A stretch of 64,000 nt of DNA from Flavobacteriaceae bacterium (GCA_947379965.1 CANCPC010000002.1:31091-95090); one strand, 5' to 3'. Counted from the first letter of the stretch, positions 30,461-39,327 are shown. Numbers and translations are program-made. The notes: generated from the letters alone by a model not told the origin.

Positions 30461-31399
30461 ATGAAAGGACCTTTATTTTACTCAAAAATATTACTCTTTG
30501 GAGAATACGGAATCATTCGTGACTCAAAAGGATTGTCTATTCCTTATAATTTTTATAACGGCGCTCTCAAAAGAGAGGAAAATCCATCGGAAGAAGCGAT
30601 AAAATCAAACGGTAATTTAAAGCGTTTTGTTTCCTATCTTGAAACTTTACAAAGTGAACAACCGGAACTAGTAACATTCGATTTGGCTACTTTAAGAAAC
30701 GATGTCGAAACAGGAATGTTCTTTGATTCCAGTATCCCACAAGGTTATGGCGTAGGAAGTAGCGGTGCATTGGTTGCAGCCATTTACGATAAATATGCTC
30801 AAGATAAAATCACCGTTTTAGAGAATTTAACTCGAGAAAAATTATTGAAATTAAAAAATATTTTTTCCCAAATGGAATCTTTTTTCCACGGAAAAAGTTC
30901 AGGATTAGATCCTTTAAATAGCTATTTGAGTATTCCTATTTTAATCAATTCTAAAGATAATATTGAAGCAACCGGAATTCCAACTCAAAGTTTGGGCGGA
31001 AACGGAGCTGTGTTTTTATTAGATTCTGGAATTGTTGGCGAAACCGCGCCAATGGTGAATATTTTTATGGAAAACCTAAAAGATCAAGGTTTTAGAAGAA
31101 TGTTGAAATCACAATTCATAAAACACACAGATGCTTGCGTAGAAAATTTTCTTGGTGGCGATATGAAATCCTTGTTTGAAAACACAAAAAAACTATCAAA
31201 AGTAGTTTTGAATAACTTCAAACCTATGATTCCAGAACAATTTCACGGACTTTGGCAACAAGGAATTGACACCAACGATTATTACTTAAAATTATGTGGA
31301 TCAGGAGGTGGCGGATACATTCTTGGTTTCACACAAGACTTAGAAAAAGCAAAAACGGCATTAAAAGACTATACATTAGAAGTAGTTTACCAATTTTAA
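30461..31399 (+). CDS. mvk: Mevalonate kinase (GHMP family)
   Basis: 312 residues. The N-terminal segment YSKILLFGEYGIIRDSKGLS, the ATP-binding loop PQGYGVGSSGALVAAIYDKY, FFHGKSSGLDPLNSY (substrate/Asp region) and the C-terminal LCGSGGGGYILGF define a GHMP kinase of the mevalonate kinase type. It phosphorylates mevalonate. The stop is one base from the next ATG, showing an operon with the prenyltransferase. Confidence 0.9.
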   Translation: MKGPLFYSKILLFGEYGIIRDSKGLSIPYNFYNGALKREENPSEEAIKSNGNLKRFVSYLETLQSEQPELVTFDLATLRNDVETGMFFDSSIPQGYGVGSSGALVAAIYDKYAQDKITVLENLTREKLLKLKNIFSQMESFFHGKSSGLDPLNSYLSIPILINSKDNIEATGIPTQSLGGNGAVFLLDSGIVGETAPMVNIFMENLKDQGFRRMLKSQFIKHTDACVENFLGGDMKSLFENTKKLSKVVLNNFKPMIPEQFHGLWQQGIDTNDYYLKLCGSGGGGYILGFTQDLEKAKTALKDYTLEVVYQF

Positions 31400-31400
31400 A

Positions 31401-32336
31401 ATGCTCAGCCGCAAGAACAAAATAATAGTGATGAAATTCGTCAGTATGTTCTCTGTCGTTAGAGGTTACAACATTCCAATAATAGTTCTAGCCCAGTATT
31501 TATCAGCAATTTTCATTCTAGCTCCCGAAAAAAGAGCCCTTTCAATTGTTCTTGATTTTCACTTATTTATCATTGTTTTTGTTTCATCGTTAACTATTGC
31601 GTCTGGTTATATCATCAATAATTTTTATGACAGCCAAAAAGATCTAATAAATCGTCCTAACAAATCCATGCTCGATAGGCTAGTCAGTCAGAAAACAAAA
31701 CTACAAGTCTATTTCATTCTAAATTTCATAGTGGCGTTTCTTTCTATTTTTGTTTCTTGGCGCGCCGTTTTATTCTTTTCGATATATATTTTCTTGATTT
31801 GGTATTATTCACATCGAATAAAAAAATACCCAATAATTGGTAATTTAACAGCTGCTTTTCTAGCCATTTTACCTTTTTTCGCCATTCTTTTGTATTACAA
31901 AAACCTATACGAAGTTATCTTTGGTCACGCTGTATTCTTGTTTTTATTGCTTTTAATTCGTGAAATGATCAAAGATTTGGAAAACATAAAAGGCGACTTG
32001 GCAAACGATTACAAAACCATCCCAATTATTTACGGCGAAGCCGTTTCGAAGAAAATAATTACAGTATTAACAATCGCAACGCTACTTCCTGTTTATGTTT
32101 TAATCGAGGTTTTCGACGTGGGTTATATGGATATTTATTTTTATTCCTGCCTAATCATCTTGATTTTCTTCCTGCTTTATCTTTGGAATTCAACCACAAA
32201 AAACCAATATTTAGTACTTCACAATATTTTGAAATTCTTAATCGTTTCGGGAGTTTTCTGCATCATCCTCATCAATCCAAGCCTTCTGTGGCACGGAAAA
32301 AAATTGCTAATGAACCTCTGGTTTTTTAGGAGCTAA
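31401..32336 (+). CDS. UbiA-family prenyltransferase (geranylgeranylglycerol-phosphate geranylgeranyltransferase-like)
   Basis: 311 residues with about eight or nine membrane helices. The first Asp-rich motif is NNFYDSQKDLINRPNKSM and the second is REMIKDLENIKGDLANDYKT; both bind the prenyl diphosphate and magnesium. In flavobacteria such proteins are usually named after the archaeal digeranylgeranylglyceryl phosphate synthase; the true acceptor here is unknown. Co-transcription with mevalonate kinase ties it to isoprenoid use. The last codons and the stop lie inside a dispersed intergenic repeat (32328-32404), so the C-terminus has probably been rewritten. Confidence 0.85.
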   Translation: MLSRKNKIIVMKFVSMFSVVRGYNIPIIVLAQYLSAIFILAPEKRALSIVLDFHLFIIVFVSSLTIASGYIINNFYDSQKDLINRPNKSMLDRLVSQKTKLQVYFILNFIVAFLSIFVSWRAVLFFSIYIFLIWYYSHRIKKYPIIGNLTAAFLAILPFFAILLYYKNLYEVIFGHAVFLFLLLLIREMIKDLENIKGDLANDYKTIPIIYGEAVSKKIITVLTIATLLPVYVLIEVFDVGYMDIYFYSCLIILIFFLLYLWNSTTKNQYLVLHNILKFLIVSGVFCIILINPSLLWHGKKLLMNLWFFRS

Positions 32337-32404
32337 TTCCTGCTGTACACTCTATCTCTTATGGCGAACAACGCCAAAAGAGGATGCCGTTCCCATCAGG
32401 GCTA
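32328..32404 (+). repeat. Dispersed intergenic element, copy A
   Basis: About 77 bases beginning AGGAGCTAATTCC and ending CATCAGGGCTA. The middle forms a stem (CTCTT..GGCG / CGCC..AAGAG). The same ends, with a different but also self-complementary middle, recur at 39353-39434. The left end overlaps the last three codons of the prenyltransferase gene. Confidence 0.85.
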
Positions 32405-32507
32405 AAAACCGTAATCCAAAAACAATCCACTATTAAACAAGAATAAACTATCTTTGCACGCACGAGGTCATTAAAGACCGAACTGACGAAGTAAATTATA
32501 GAATATT

Positions 32508-33413
32508 ATGAATAACAAGGAAGGCAACAATAATAAAAGTGGCGGTAGAGCAAATAGCTCTAGACCCAACTCGAATAAGCCAAAACCTGCGATGCAAAAA
32601 AGGGCACAAGGGCCTAAAAAAGTAAAGACAATTGTTAAAGTTGCTGACACAACTAATAAAGTGGAGAAAAAACCCAATCAAGCTCCTAAAAGGCCTAAAG
32701 TAAAAGACGAAATTCGTTTAAATAAATACATTTCAAATTCTGGCGTATGTTCTCGTCGTGATGCCGATATTTATATCCAATCCGGAAATGTAAAAGTAAA
32801 TGGAATTCCTGTTATCGAAATGGGATATATGGTAAAACCTGGCGATGTCGTGAATTTTGACGGAGCCGTTTTAACACCAGAGAAAAAAGTATATATCTTA
32901 TTGAACAAACCCAAAAACTTTACAACTGCACTCGACGAAGGTCAAGAATTCCGTAATGTTTTAGAGCTAGTAAAAGGTTCTACAACTGCAAAAATTGGTG
33001 CTGTTGGAAGAATGGATAAAAACACAACTGGTTTATTATTGTTTACGAACGACACCGACATGATTCGTAAATTTACTTTACCAACCAACAAATCATCAAA
33101 AATTTACCAAGTTTCCCTGGATAAAAATTTAAAATTTGAGGATTTAGAAAAAATAAATAAAGGCCTAGTTCTTGACGGACATAGAGTTTTTGTTGAAGAT
33201 GTAAGCTACATTGAAGGAGAAGCGAAAAGCGAAATTGGTTTGAAATTAAGATCTTCTAATGTAAAAGTAGTTCGCTCAATTTTCGAACATTTTAGTTATG
33301 ATGTTTTAAGAATAGACAGAGTTGCTTTTGCCGGATTGACCAAAAAGAATTTACCTCGCGGAAACTGGAGATTACTTACCGATCAAGAAATTATCAATTT
33401 GAAAAATTCATAA
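32508..33413 (+). CDS. RNA pseudouridine synthase, RsuA/RluB family
   Basis: 301 residues. A low-complexity basic/Asn-rich N-terminal extension (about residues 1-65, for example NNKEGNNNKSGGRANSSRPN) precedes an S4 RNA-binding domain (RLNKYISNSGVCSRRDADIY) and the catalytic domain with VGRMDKNTTGLLLFTND, where the Asp is the catalytic residue. It modifies uridine in rRNA, as RluB does in 23S rRNA, although the exact site is not deducible. TATCTTTG at 32449-32456 is a likely -7 element. Such N-terminal extensions are common in Bacteroidota homologues. Confidence 0.93.
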   Translation: MNNKEGNNNKSGGRANSSRPNSNKPKPAMQKRAQGPKKVKTIVKVADTTNKVEKKPNQAPKRPKVKDEIRLNKYISNSGVCSRRDADIYIQSGNVKVNGIPVIEMGYMVKPGDVVNFDGAVLTPEKKVYILLNKPKNFTTALDEGQEFRNVLELVKGSTTAKIGAVGRMDKNTTGLLLFTNDTDMIRKFTLPTNKSSKIYQVSLDKNLKFEDLEKINKGLVLDGHRVFVEDVSYIEGEAKSEIGLKLRSSNVKVVRSIFEHFSYDVLRIDRVAFAGLTKKNLPRGNWRLLTDQEIINLKNS

Positions 33414-33434
33414 TTTTCAAATAGTACAAACATA

Positions 33435-33465
33435 AAATCCCAAATAACTTTGGGATTTTTTTGTA
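33435..33465 (+). terminator. Terminator between rlu gene and gldD
   Basis: Perfect 10-bp arms AAATCCCAAA / TTTGGGATTT around TAAC, then a T-run. It serves the plus-strand gene and may also work for the convergent gldD. Confidence 0.9.
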
Positions 33466-33479
33466 TTTATAACTTTCAA

Positions 33480-34043
33480 TTACTTCCACTTCAGCGTTTC
33501 CATCAAACGCTGCATATCATTTCTGACGTAGCTTGCGGCAGGCATAATGGAATCGAAATTGGGTTTTGCATAGAAATAAACCGAACCCGTTATAAAATGT
33601 TTAATGCTATCCGTAGCATAAAACTGTGAATTTGTCGCTGCATTCCCATTAACGCGATAAAACATGCCGTATACTTTTTTTGTAGGATTCAAAAACGGTT
33701 GTTCCAGGATATTATCCGCTTTGATAACATGTTCGTAAGTCAATTTTTGAGCGTCATGAAGCAATTTATTCACATTATTACTGACTGGTTTATAAGTAAG
33801 GTAAATAGTAGCTTTCATTTTTGGATAAGAAATCGAAAACCCACAATCTTTTTCTCCTTTGATTACAGCTTCCGAATTCATCTCGAATGTAAAAGGACAT
33901 TCATTTTCGAAATGTACATATTTAGCCTGCGGATAATCCAATCGCAAATAACTAGAAGGTTTTGGCAACACTTCTTTTTTACAACTTAAAACAGAAAATA
34001 ATGCTATTATAAGTAGAGCAATCGTAATTTGCTTTTTTGGCAT
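33480..34043 (-). CDS. gldD: Gliding motility lipoprotein GldD
   Basis: 187 residues from the ATG at 34043; a TTG at 34058 could add five residues and overlap the gldE stop. Lipoprotein signal IIALFSVLSC, then the conserved SYLRLDYPQAKYVHFE and CPFTFEMNSEA. GldD is required for gliding and type IX secretion in Flavobacterium, where it is encoded just after gldE, as here. It would be anchored in the inner or outer membrane facing the periplasm. Confidence 0.95.
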   Translation of the reverse strand: MPKKQITIALLIIALFSVLSCKKEVLPKPSSYLRLDYPQAKYVHFENECPFTFEMNSEAVIKGEKDCGFSISYPKMKATIYLTYKPVSNNVNKLLHDAQKLTYEHVIKADNILEQPFLNPTKKVYGMFYRVNGNAATNSQFYATDSIKHFITGSVYFYAKPNFDSIMPAASYVRNDMQRLMETLKWK

Positions 34044-34050
34044 TTTAGAC

Positions 34051-35346
34051 TTATTCAATGGTGACTTTTATTTGTTTGATACGTTTTTTATCTACCGCTA
34101 CAACGGAAAAAACACAGTTTTTGTAGGCTATTTTTTGATCTTTTTTAGGGAAGTTTCCAATAATTTCGAGAAGGAATCCAGCCAATGTTTCGGCTTCTCC
34201 TTTTTGTATTTCAAATAAATCTTCATCAACATCTATAATTCTATAAAAATCCTTGAGATTTGTTTTTCCTTCAAAAAGATAATTTTTATCATCAATCTTA
34301 GAATAATTGACATTTTCATCGTCAAATTCATCGCTAATATCGCCAACAATTTCTTCGATAATATCTTCAAGTGAAACCAATCCTGAAGTTCCTCCATATT
34401 CATCCACCACAATAGCCATATGGCTTTTTTTGGTTTGAAAATCCTTCAATAAATTATCTATTTTCTTGTTTTCAGGAACAAAAAAAGGTTCTCTCAATAA
34501 GCTTTTCCAATCAAAATCTTCTTTGTCGATATGAGGAAGTAAATCTTTAACAAATAAAACTCCTTCTATCTGATCAATATTATCTTTATAAACAGGAATT
34601 CTTGAAAAACCCATTTCAACAATTTTCGAATAAATATCAGCAAATGATTCTTCAATTTCTAAAGCAAAAATATCAATTCTTGGACTCATAACTTGCTTGG
34701 TATCTGTATTACCAAAACTCACAATTCCTTCCAATATTTTTTGTTCTCCGGTCGAAGTTTCTTCAGTATCCGTAAGTTCCAAGGCTTGTGACAATTGATC
34801 TACAGAAAAATTTGACTTCTGTTTTCCCAATTTGTTATGCAAGTAAATGGTTATTTTGCGCATTGGCAAACTTATTGGCGAAAGCACAATATCGAGACCT
34901 GCTAATGGATAAGAAACCCATTTGGCAAATTTTACATTATTTCTATTGGCATATACTTTTGGTAAAACTTCTCCAAACAATAAAATCAAAAAAGTGACCA
35001 AAACCACTTCGAGAACGAATTTTAAAACAGGAGAAACTATCGCGGAGAATATATTATGCCCCACGAATGAAAACAAAATTACCACACCAATGTTGATAAA
35101 ATTATTGGCTACAAGAAGTGTTGCTAATAATTTTTTGGGTTTTTCTAGAAGATCAGCAATGATTTTTCCTTTTGTTGGATGTTCTAGGAGTGTATCATCA
35201 ATGTCTTTTTGCGACAAGGAAAATAAGGCAACTTCGGCACCGGAAACTAGTGCGGAACAAAATAGCAATGCGAATATTGCTATAAATCCAAACACTAAAT
35301 CGGTATCTAGTGTGTATATAAAATTAAAACTGGGCTCTGGGTCCAA
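34051..35346 (-). CDS. gldE: Gliding motility protein GldE (CNNM/CBS/CorC family)
   Basis: 431 residues from a TTG start at 35346; no ATG is available and an in-frame stop lies just upstream, so the TTG (giving MDPEPSFNF) is favoured. A DUF21/CNNM membrane domain with about four helices is followed by a paired CBS region (VMSPRIDIFALEIEE; MAIVVDEYGGTSGLVSLEDI) and a CorC/HlyC transporter-associated domain at the end. GldE is a partner of GldD; loss of either affects gliding in F. johnsoniae. The order ssb-gldE-gldD is the usual one. Confidence 0.95.
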   Translation of the reverse strand: MDPEPSFNFIYTLDTDLVFGFIAIFALLFCSALVSGAEVALFSLSQKDIDDTLLEHPTKGKIIADLLEKPKKLLATLLVANNFINIGVVILFSFVGHNIFSAIVSPVLKFVLEVVLVTFLILLFGEVLPKVYANRNNVKFAKWVSYPLAGLDIVLSPISLPMRKITIYLHNKLGKQKSNFSVDQLSQALELTDTEETSTGEQKILEGIVSFGNTDTKQVMSPRIDIFALEIEESFADIYSKIVEMGFSRIPVYKDNIDQIEGVLFVKDLLPHIDKEDFDWKSLLREPFFVPENKKIDNLLKDFQTKKSHMAIVVDEYGGTSGLVSLEDIIEEIVGDISDEFDDENVNYSKIDDKNYLFEGKTNLKDFYRIIDVDEDLFEIQKGEAETLAGFLLEIIGNFPKKDQKIAYKNCVFSVVAVDKKRIKQIKVTIE

Positions 35347-35369
35347 ATTAAAAAAGATTAGTTAAACAA

Positions 35370-35810
35370 TTAAAATGGCATATCATTTTCTGGTAAGCTA
35401 TTTTTCTCGGTTGCAAAGTTAGTGTTTTTTGAAAGTTCAAGGCTGGAAATTTGTTTGTTGTTTTCATTTTCTTTCTTGGTAGACAAGAAAGTAAACTCTG
35501 TAACTTGAATTTCGGTGGTGTGTTTTGTAGAACCGTCTTCGGCTTGCCATTGCCGCGATTTAATTCGACCCTCTACATATATTTTATCTCCTTTTGAGAG
35601 GTATTTTTCACAAAGTTCGGCAGCTTTGTTTCGTACCACTAAATTATGCCACTCTGTAGAAGTGATTTTTTCATTATTTGTTTTATTAATATAAACTTCA
35701 TTTGTTGCCAATTGGAATCTCCCAATGCAATTTCCTCCTTCAAAATAATGCATCTTAACCTCTTCGCCAAGATGACCTATTAACATCACTTTATTTAGTG
35801 TTCCGTTCAT
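35370..35810 (-). CDS. ssb: Single-stranded DNA-binding protein
   Basis: 146 residues from the ATG at 35810. An OB fold begins MNGTLNKVMLIGHLGEEVK and contains STEWHNLVVRNKAAELCEKY, YVEGRIKSRQW and TEIQVTEFTFL. A variable linker leads to the acidic tip ENDMPF, which recruits repair and replication proteins. It lies between mutY and gldE. Confidence 0.96.
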   Translation of the reverse strand: MNGTLNKVMLIGHLGEEVKMHYFEGGNCIGRFQLATNEVYINKTNNEKITSTEWHNLVVRNKAAELCEKYLSKGDKIYVEGRIKSRQWQAEDGSTKHTTEIQVTEFTFLSTKKENENNKQISSLELSKNTNFATEKNSLPENDMPF

Positions 35811-35855
35811 TATTATCAATCATTATTAAAACCAAAGATACCAATTTTCAATAAA

Positions 35856-36890
35856 TTAATTCTTTTCAATAAAATTAAAAATCACAATTGGAAAAGGATA
35901 TGTTTTTAAAGTTTCAGCATTAATCCCATTTTCAATTGTTCCTTTAACAGCTACCTTCCAAAACTTAATATGCAAATGCTGATGAGATAATTTATGGATA
36001 ATACTTTTTTCATTCCATTCATCTATATTCAAAACAGCATTTTTCTCGAAGAATTCGTCATGAATAATTGTCGAAATACTATCAAAATCTTCAACAACAT
36101 TGGTTTCTATCAATGGGAATTCATAGAGGTTATACCAAATACCTTTCGTAGTTCTCTTTTGAATGATTGTGTTTTCATTTTCATCGGAAACAACCAAATA
36201 ATTAAAAAATCGATTCCTAACTTTTAGCTTCTTATTATTTACAGGTAACTGATCTACTTTCTTTTTCTGTAAAGCGGCACAACTTTCGTTGAAAATACAA
36301 ATGCTACAATTAGGACTTTTGGGAACACATTGTATAGCCCCAAACTCCATAATGGCCTGATTGAAAAGCGCAGGATTATCTTTTGGTATCAATTCGAAAG
36401 CCAAAGCAGCGAACTCTTTTTTGGCGGAAGCCACAGCAATATCCGTTTCGACATCAAAAAAACGTGACAAAACCCGAAAAACATTTCCATCGACAACCGG
36501 GACAACTTCATTATAGGAGAAGGAAGCTATTGCGGCAGCGGTATACTCACCAACACCTTTCAATTTCAACAATTCCTTATAAGTAGTAGGGAAAACACCT
36601 GACAATTCCTGAGCTACAAATTGCGCTGTTTTATGCAAATTTCGAGCGCGCGAATAATAGCCTAAACCTTGCCAAAGTTTCAAAACTTGCTCCTCATTGG
36701 CATTTGCCAAGTCAAAAACCGTTGGAAAAGCATTCATAAAAGAAAGAAAAAAAGGAGTTCCTTGTACTACTCGAGTCTGTTGAAGAATGATTTCAGAAAG
36801 CCAGATAGGATAGGGATCGGCAGTATTACGCCAAGGCAAATTTCGTTTGTTTTGCAAATACCACTGTGTTAATGACTTAGTAAAATTCAT
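35856..36890 (-). CDS. mutY: A/G-specific adenine glycosylase
   Basis: 344 residues. LPWRNTADPYPIWLSEIILQ is the N-terminal signature; LKGVGEYTAAAIASF and VVDGNVFRVLSR carry the helix-hairpin-helix and catalytic Asp; the four cysteines for the 4Fe-4S cluster are in CVPKSPNCSICIFNESC. The C-terminal NUDIX-like domain recognises 8-oxoguanine. It removes adenine mispaired with 8-oxoG. Confidence 0.96.
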   Translation of the reverse strand: MNFTKSLTQWYLQNKRNLPWRNTADPYPIWLSEIILQQTRVVQGTPFFLSFMNAFPTVFDLANANEEQVLKLWQGLGYYSRARNLHKTAQFVAQELSGVFPTTYKELLKLKGVGEYTAAAIASFSYNEVVPVVDGNVFRVLSRFFDVETDIAVASAKKEFAALAFELIPKDNPALFNQAIMEFGAIQCVPKSPNCSICIFNESCAALQKKKVDQLPVNNKKLKVRNRFFNYLVVSDENENTIIQKRTTKGIWYNLYEFPLIETNVVEDFDSISTIIHDEFFEKNAVLNIDEWNEKSIIHKLSHQHLHIKFWKVAVKGTIENGINAETLKTYPFPIVIFNFIEKN

Positions 36891-36948
36891 GATTAAATTT
36901 TGAACAACAAAAGTAAAAGTTTATGTTATTAAATTTTAATGAATTAGA

Positions 36949-36980
36949 TTGAATAATTGTTTTTTTTATTTCTATATTTG
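36949..36980 (+). promoter_or_regulatory. Possible promoter of the HU-type gene
   Basis: TATATTTG at 36973-36980 matches the flavobacterial -7 element TAnnTTTG. The nearest TTG boxes are spaced 13 (36957) or 21 (36949) bases away rather than the usual 17-19, so the -33 part is uncertain. Confidence 0.4.
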
Positions 36981-37022
36981 CAATCTCAAAAATTAGTATA
37001 CCATTATAAATTACGCAACAAA

Positions 37023-37313
37023 ATGACTAAAGCAGATATCGTAGCGAAAATCGCTGAAAAATTAGGTCTTGAAAAAGGAGATGTTCAAGCAACAGTGGAG
37101 ACCTTTATGACAGAAGTAAAAACCTCATTAGAGACTGGAGATAATGTTTATTTAAGAGGATTTGGAAGCTTTATTGTAAAAACAAGAGCTGAAAAAACAG
37201 GAAGAAATATTTCAAAAAATACCACAATCAAAATTCCAGCACACAATATTCCTGCCTTTAAACCTGCAAAAGTGTTTGTTGAAGGAGTAAAAGTTAATAA
37301 CGAAGCAAAATAA
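37023..37313 (+). CDS. HU/IHF-family DNA-binding protein
   Basis: 96 residues from the ATG at 37023; the frame extends upstream, but that part is the promoter region and does not look like protein of this family. MTKADIVAKIAEKLGLEK opens the helical dimer body, and FGSFIVKTRAEKTGRNIS then IPAHNIPAFKPAK form the DNA-binding beta arm with its Pro tip. It bends and compacts DNA. Close spacing to the small basic peptide gene suggests co-transcription. Confidence 0.95.
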   Translation: MTKADIVAKIAEKLGLEKGDVQATVETFMTEVKTSLETGDNVYLRGFGSFIVKTRAEKTGRNISKNTTIKIPAHNIPAFKPAKVFVEGVKVNNEAK

Positions 37314-37346
37314 CACAATTTATTAATCACAAAATCACCAACTATT

Positions 37347-37439
37347 ATGCCAAGTGGTAAAAAAAGAAAAAGACATAAGGTAGCAACGCACAAACGTAAA
37401 AAAAGAGCGAGAGCTAACCGTCACAAGAAGAAAAAGTAG
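37347..37439 (+). CDS. Thirty-residue Lys/Arg-rich peptide
   Basis: ATG at 37347 to TAG at 37437-37439 encodes 30 residues, of which about two thirds are Lys, Arg or His: MPSGKKRKRHKVATH followed by KRKKRARANRHKKKK. It starts 33 bases after the HU-type gene, and its last codons overlap the 5' arm of a terminator hairpin, a layout expected of a genuine last gene in an operon. Nearly identical short peptides sit at this place in other Bacteroidota as far as I recall. The composition resembles tiny ribosomal proteins; a ribosome- or RNA-associated role is inference. Confidence 0.75.
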   Translation: MPSGKKRKRHKVATHKRKKRARANRHKKKK

Positions 37440-37462
37440 TTTTAAACTACTTTTTTCTTTTT
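37431..37462 (+). terminator. Terminator overlapping the end of the basic peptide gene
   Basis: GTAGTTT-t-AAACTAC, flanked by A5 and T6, followed by further T-rich sequence. The 5' arm includes the stop codon. Confidence 0.8.
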
Positions 37463-37613
37463 AACCGTTCATTGAAATTGAGATTTAAGATTGTAGATTA
37501 CCGATTTAAGATTGCAGATATAATAAATCTAAGATCAAGAATCAAAATTCAGAAATCAAAAATCTCCCCGGGTTCAATACCTGTTAAAATTATTGTTTAA
37601 TCCATCCTTACAA

Positions 37614-37692
37614 TTAGCTATTAGCCATTAGCCGTTAGCCATTAGCAATGTTATATTTGCCAAATGCTAAAAGCCAAATGCTAAAAGCCAAA
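37614..37692. repeat. Short tandem repeats upstream of rng
   Basis: Five 7-base TTAGCCA-type units at 37614-37648 are followed by two and a half copies of a 14-base unit GCCAAATGCTAAAA at 37659-37692. The preceding stretch (about 37475-37560) contains degenerate GATTTAAGATTG/AGATT copies. It lies immediately before the GTG start of rng, so it forms most of the leader or promoter region. Confidence 0.75.
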
Positions 37693-37715
37693 AAGTACGG
37701 ATAAAAATTTACATC

Positions 37716-39260
37716 GTGAATAAAGAATTAATCATTAGATCTAGTTCCGAAGCGGTAGATTTTGCCTTATTAAAAGATGGAAAACTAATTGAATTGCACA
37801 AAGAAGAAGAAAAAAGCAACTTCCAAGTTGGTGATATTTTTATTGCCAAAATAAGAAAACCCGTTGCCGGACTCAATGCTGCTTTTGTAAATGTAGGCTT
37901 CGAAAAAGATGCCTTTTTACATTATCATGATTTAGGTCCAAATCTAGCTTCCCAACTGAAATTCATAAAACTTGTAAGCGCAGGTAAATTAAAAGATTTC
38001 TCCCTAAAAACCTTCCAGTTTGAAAAAGAAATAGACAAAGATGGCTCGATTACCGAAATTATCAATGCCAATCAATCTATTTTAGTACAAGTAGTCAAAG
38101 AACCAATATCTACAAAAGGACCAAGAATTAGCGCTGAGCTTTCTCTTGCCGGAAGATTTATTGTTTTAGTTCCGTTTTCTGACCGTGTTTCTATTTCTCA
38201 AAAAATAGAAGACAAAAAAGAAAAGGATCGTTTAAAAAAACTTGTACAATCCATCAAACCTAAAGGATTTGGTGTTATTGTTCGCACAGTAGCCGAAGGC
38301 AAAAATACAGCCGAATTAGAAAAAGATTTGCAGAACCTGCTTAGCAGATGGACTGCAATGTGTAAAAAATTACCAACCGCTCATCATCCATCCAAGGTAT
38401 TAGGAGAGCTCAATAGAGCTTCGTCAATATTGAGAGACGTCTTCAACGATACCTTTAGTGGAATCCAAATAGATGATGAAGAGTTGTATAACCAAACAAA
38501 GGACTATTTACAAGAAATAGCGCCTTCGAAAACATCGATTGTCAAGTTTTATCAATCCAATGACACTCCAATTTTCGAGAAATACAACATAGAGAGACAA
38601 ATCAAAACCTCCTTTGGAAGAACAGTTTCCATGAGTAAAGGTGCTTATCTTATTATCGAACACACTGAAGCTTTGCACGTTATAGACGTAAATAGCGGAA
38701 ACCGTTCTAATAAAGCAACCAACCAAGAAGACACTGCCATGGAAGTTAACATGATAGCCGCAGCCGAAATCGCAAGACAATTACGTCTTCGAGACATGGG
38801 CGGAATAATCGTGATTGATTTTATCGATATGGGAAATCCCGAAAATCGAAAAGTCTTGTTCGACTTCCTTAGAGAAGAAATGAGCGATGATAAAGCAAAA
38901 CACAAAATCTTACCTCCTAGTAAATTTGGGTTAGTCCAAATTACCAGACAAAGAGTAAGACCGGAAGTCAACATTAAAACTAGAGAAGAAGATCCTAACA
39001 ATATTGAAGGCGAAATTGAAGCGCCAATTCAAATCATTGATAAAATCGCCTTAGATCTAGAAAATATATTAAAAACGAACTCAGATGTTGTGCTTAACGT
39101 ACATCCATTTGTGGCCGCATACCTTACAAAAGGTTTTCCATCAATACGTTCAAAATGGTTTTTTGAACATAAAAAATGGGTGAAAATCATACCACGTGAC
39201 GCTTACACGTATTTAGAATATCACTTCTACGACAAAAAAGGAAGTGCTATTAAAGAATAA
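37716..39260 (+). CDS. rng: Ribonuclease E/G family endoribonuclease
   Basis: 514 residues from a GTG start at 37716. An N-terminal S1-like domain (GDIFIAKIRKPVAGLNAAFV, DAFLHYHDL) is followed by the catalytic domain with HVIDVNSGNRS and GGIIVIDFIDMGNPENRKV, which hold the metal-binding Asp residues, and RQRVRPEVN. The length equals RNase G rather than full RNase E. It takes part in rRNA maturation and mRNA decay. Confidence 0.95.
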   Translation: MNKELIIRSSSEAVDFALLKDGKLIELHKEEEKSNFQVGDIFIAKIRKPVAGLNAAFVNVGFEKDAFLHYHDLGPNLASQLKFIKLVSAGKLKDFSLKTFQFEKEIDKDGSITEIINANQSILVQVVKEPISTKGPRISAELSLAGRFIVLVPFSDRVSISQKIEDKKEKDRLKKLVQSIKPKGFGVIVRTVAEGKNTAELEKDLQNLLSRWTAMCKKLPTAHHPSKVLGELNRASSILRDVFNDTFSGIQIDDEELYNQTKDYLQEIAPSKTSIVKFYQSNDTPIFEKYNIERQIKTSFGRTVSMSKGAYLIIEHTEALHVIDVNSGNRSNKATNQEDTAMEVNMIAAAEIARQLRLRDMGGIIVIDFIDMGNPENRKVLFDFLREEMSDDKAKHKILPPSKFGLVQITRQRVRPEVNIKTREEDPNNIEGEIEAPIQIIDKIALDLENILKTNSDVVLNVHPFVAAYLTKGFPSIRSKWFFEHKKWVKIIPRDAYTYLEYHFYDKKGSAIKE

Positions 39261-39263
39261 AAC

Positions 39264-39297
39264 AAAAACCGCCTTTCGTGAGATTGGCGGTTTTTTT
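39264..39297 (+). terminator. Terminator of rng
   Basis: AAAAACCGCC and GGCGGTTTTT arms (10 bp) around a 12-base loop, followed by more T. Confidence 0.92.
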
Positions 39298-39327
39298 GTG
39301 CGTTATTGTGAGATTTTTTTCAAGCAT

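Noticed and set aside
34922..35365. Open frame of 147 codons opposite gldE
   Set aside because: gldE has full domain structure and operon context; the opposite frame has no motif.
37563..37580. GGGTTCAATACC resembling a tRNA T-arm
   Set aside because: No acceptor, D or anticodon arm surrounds it; the flanks are simple repeats.
37614..37692. Possible CRISPR-like array
   Set aside because: Units are 7 and 14 bases with no spacers and no cas genes nearby.
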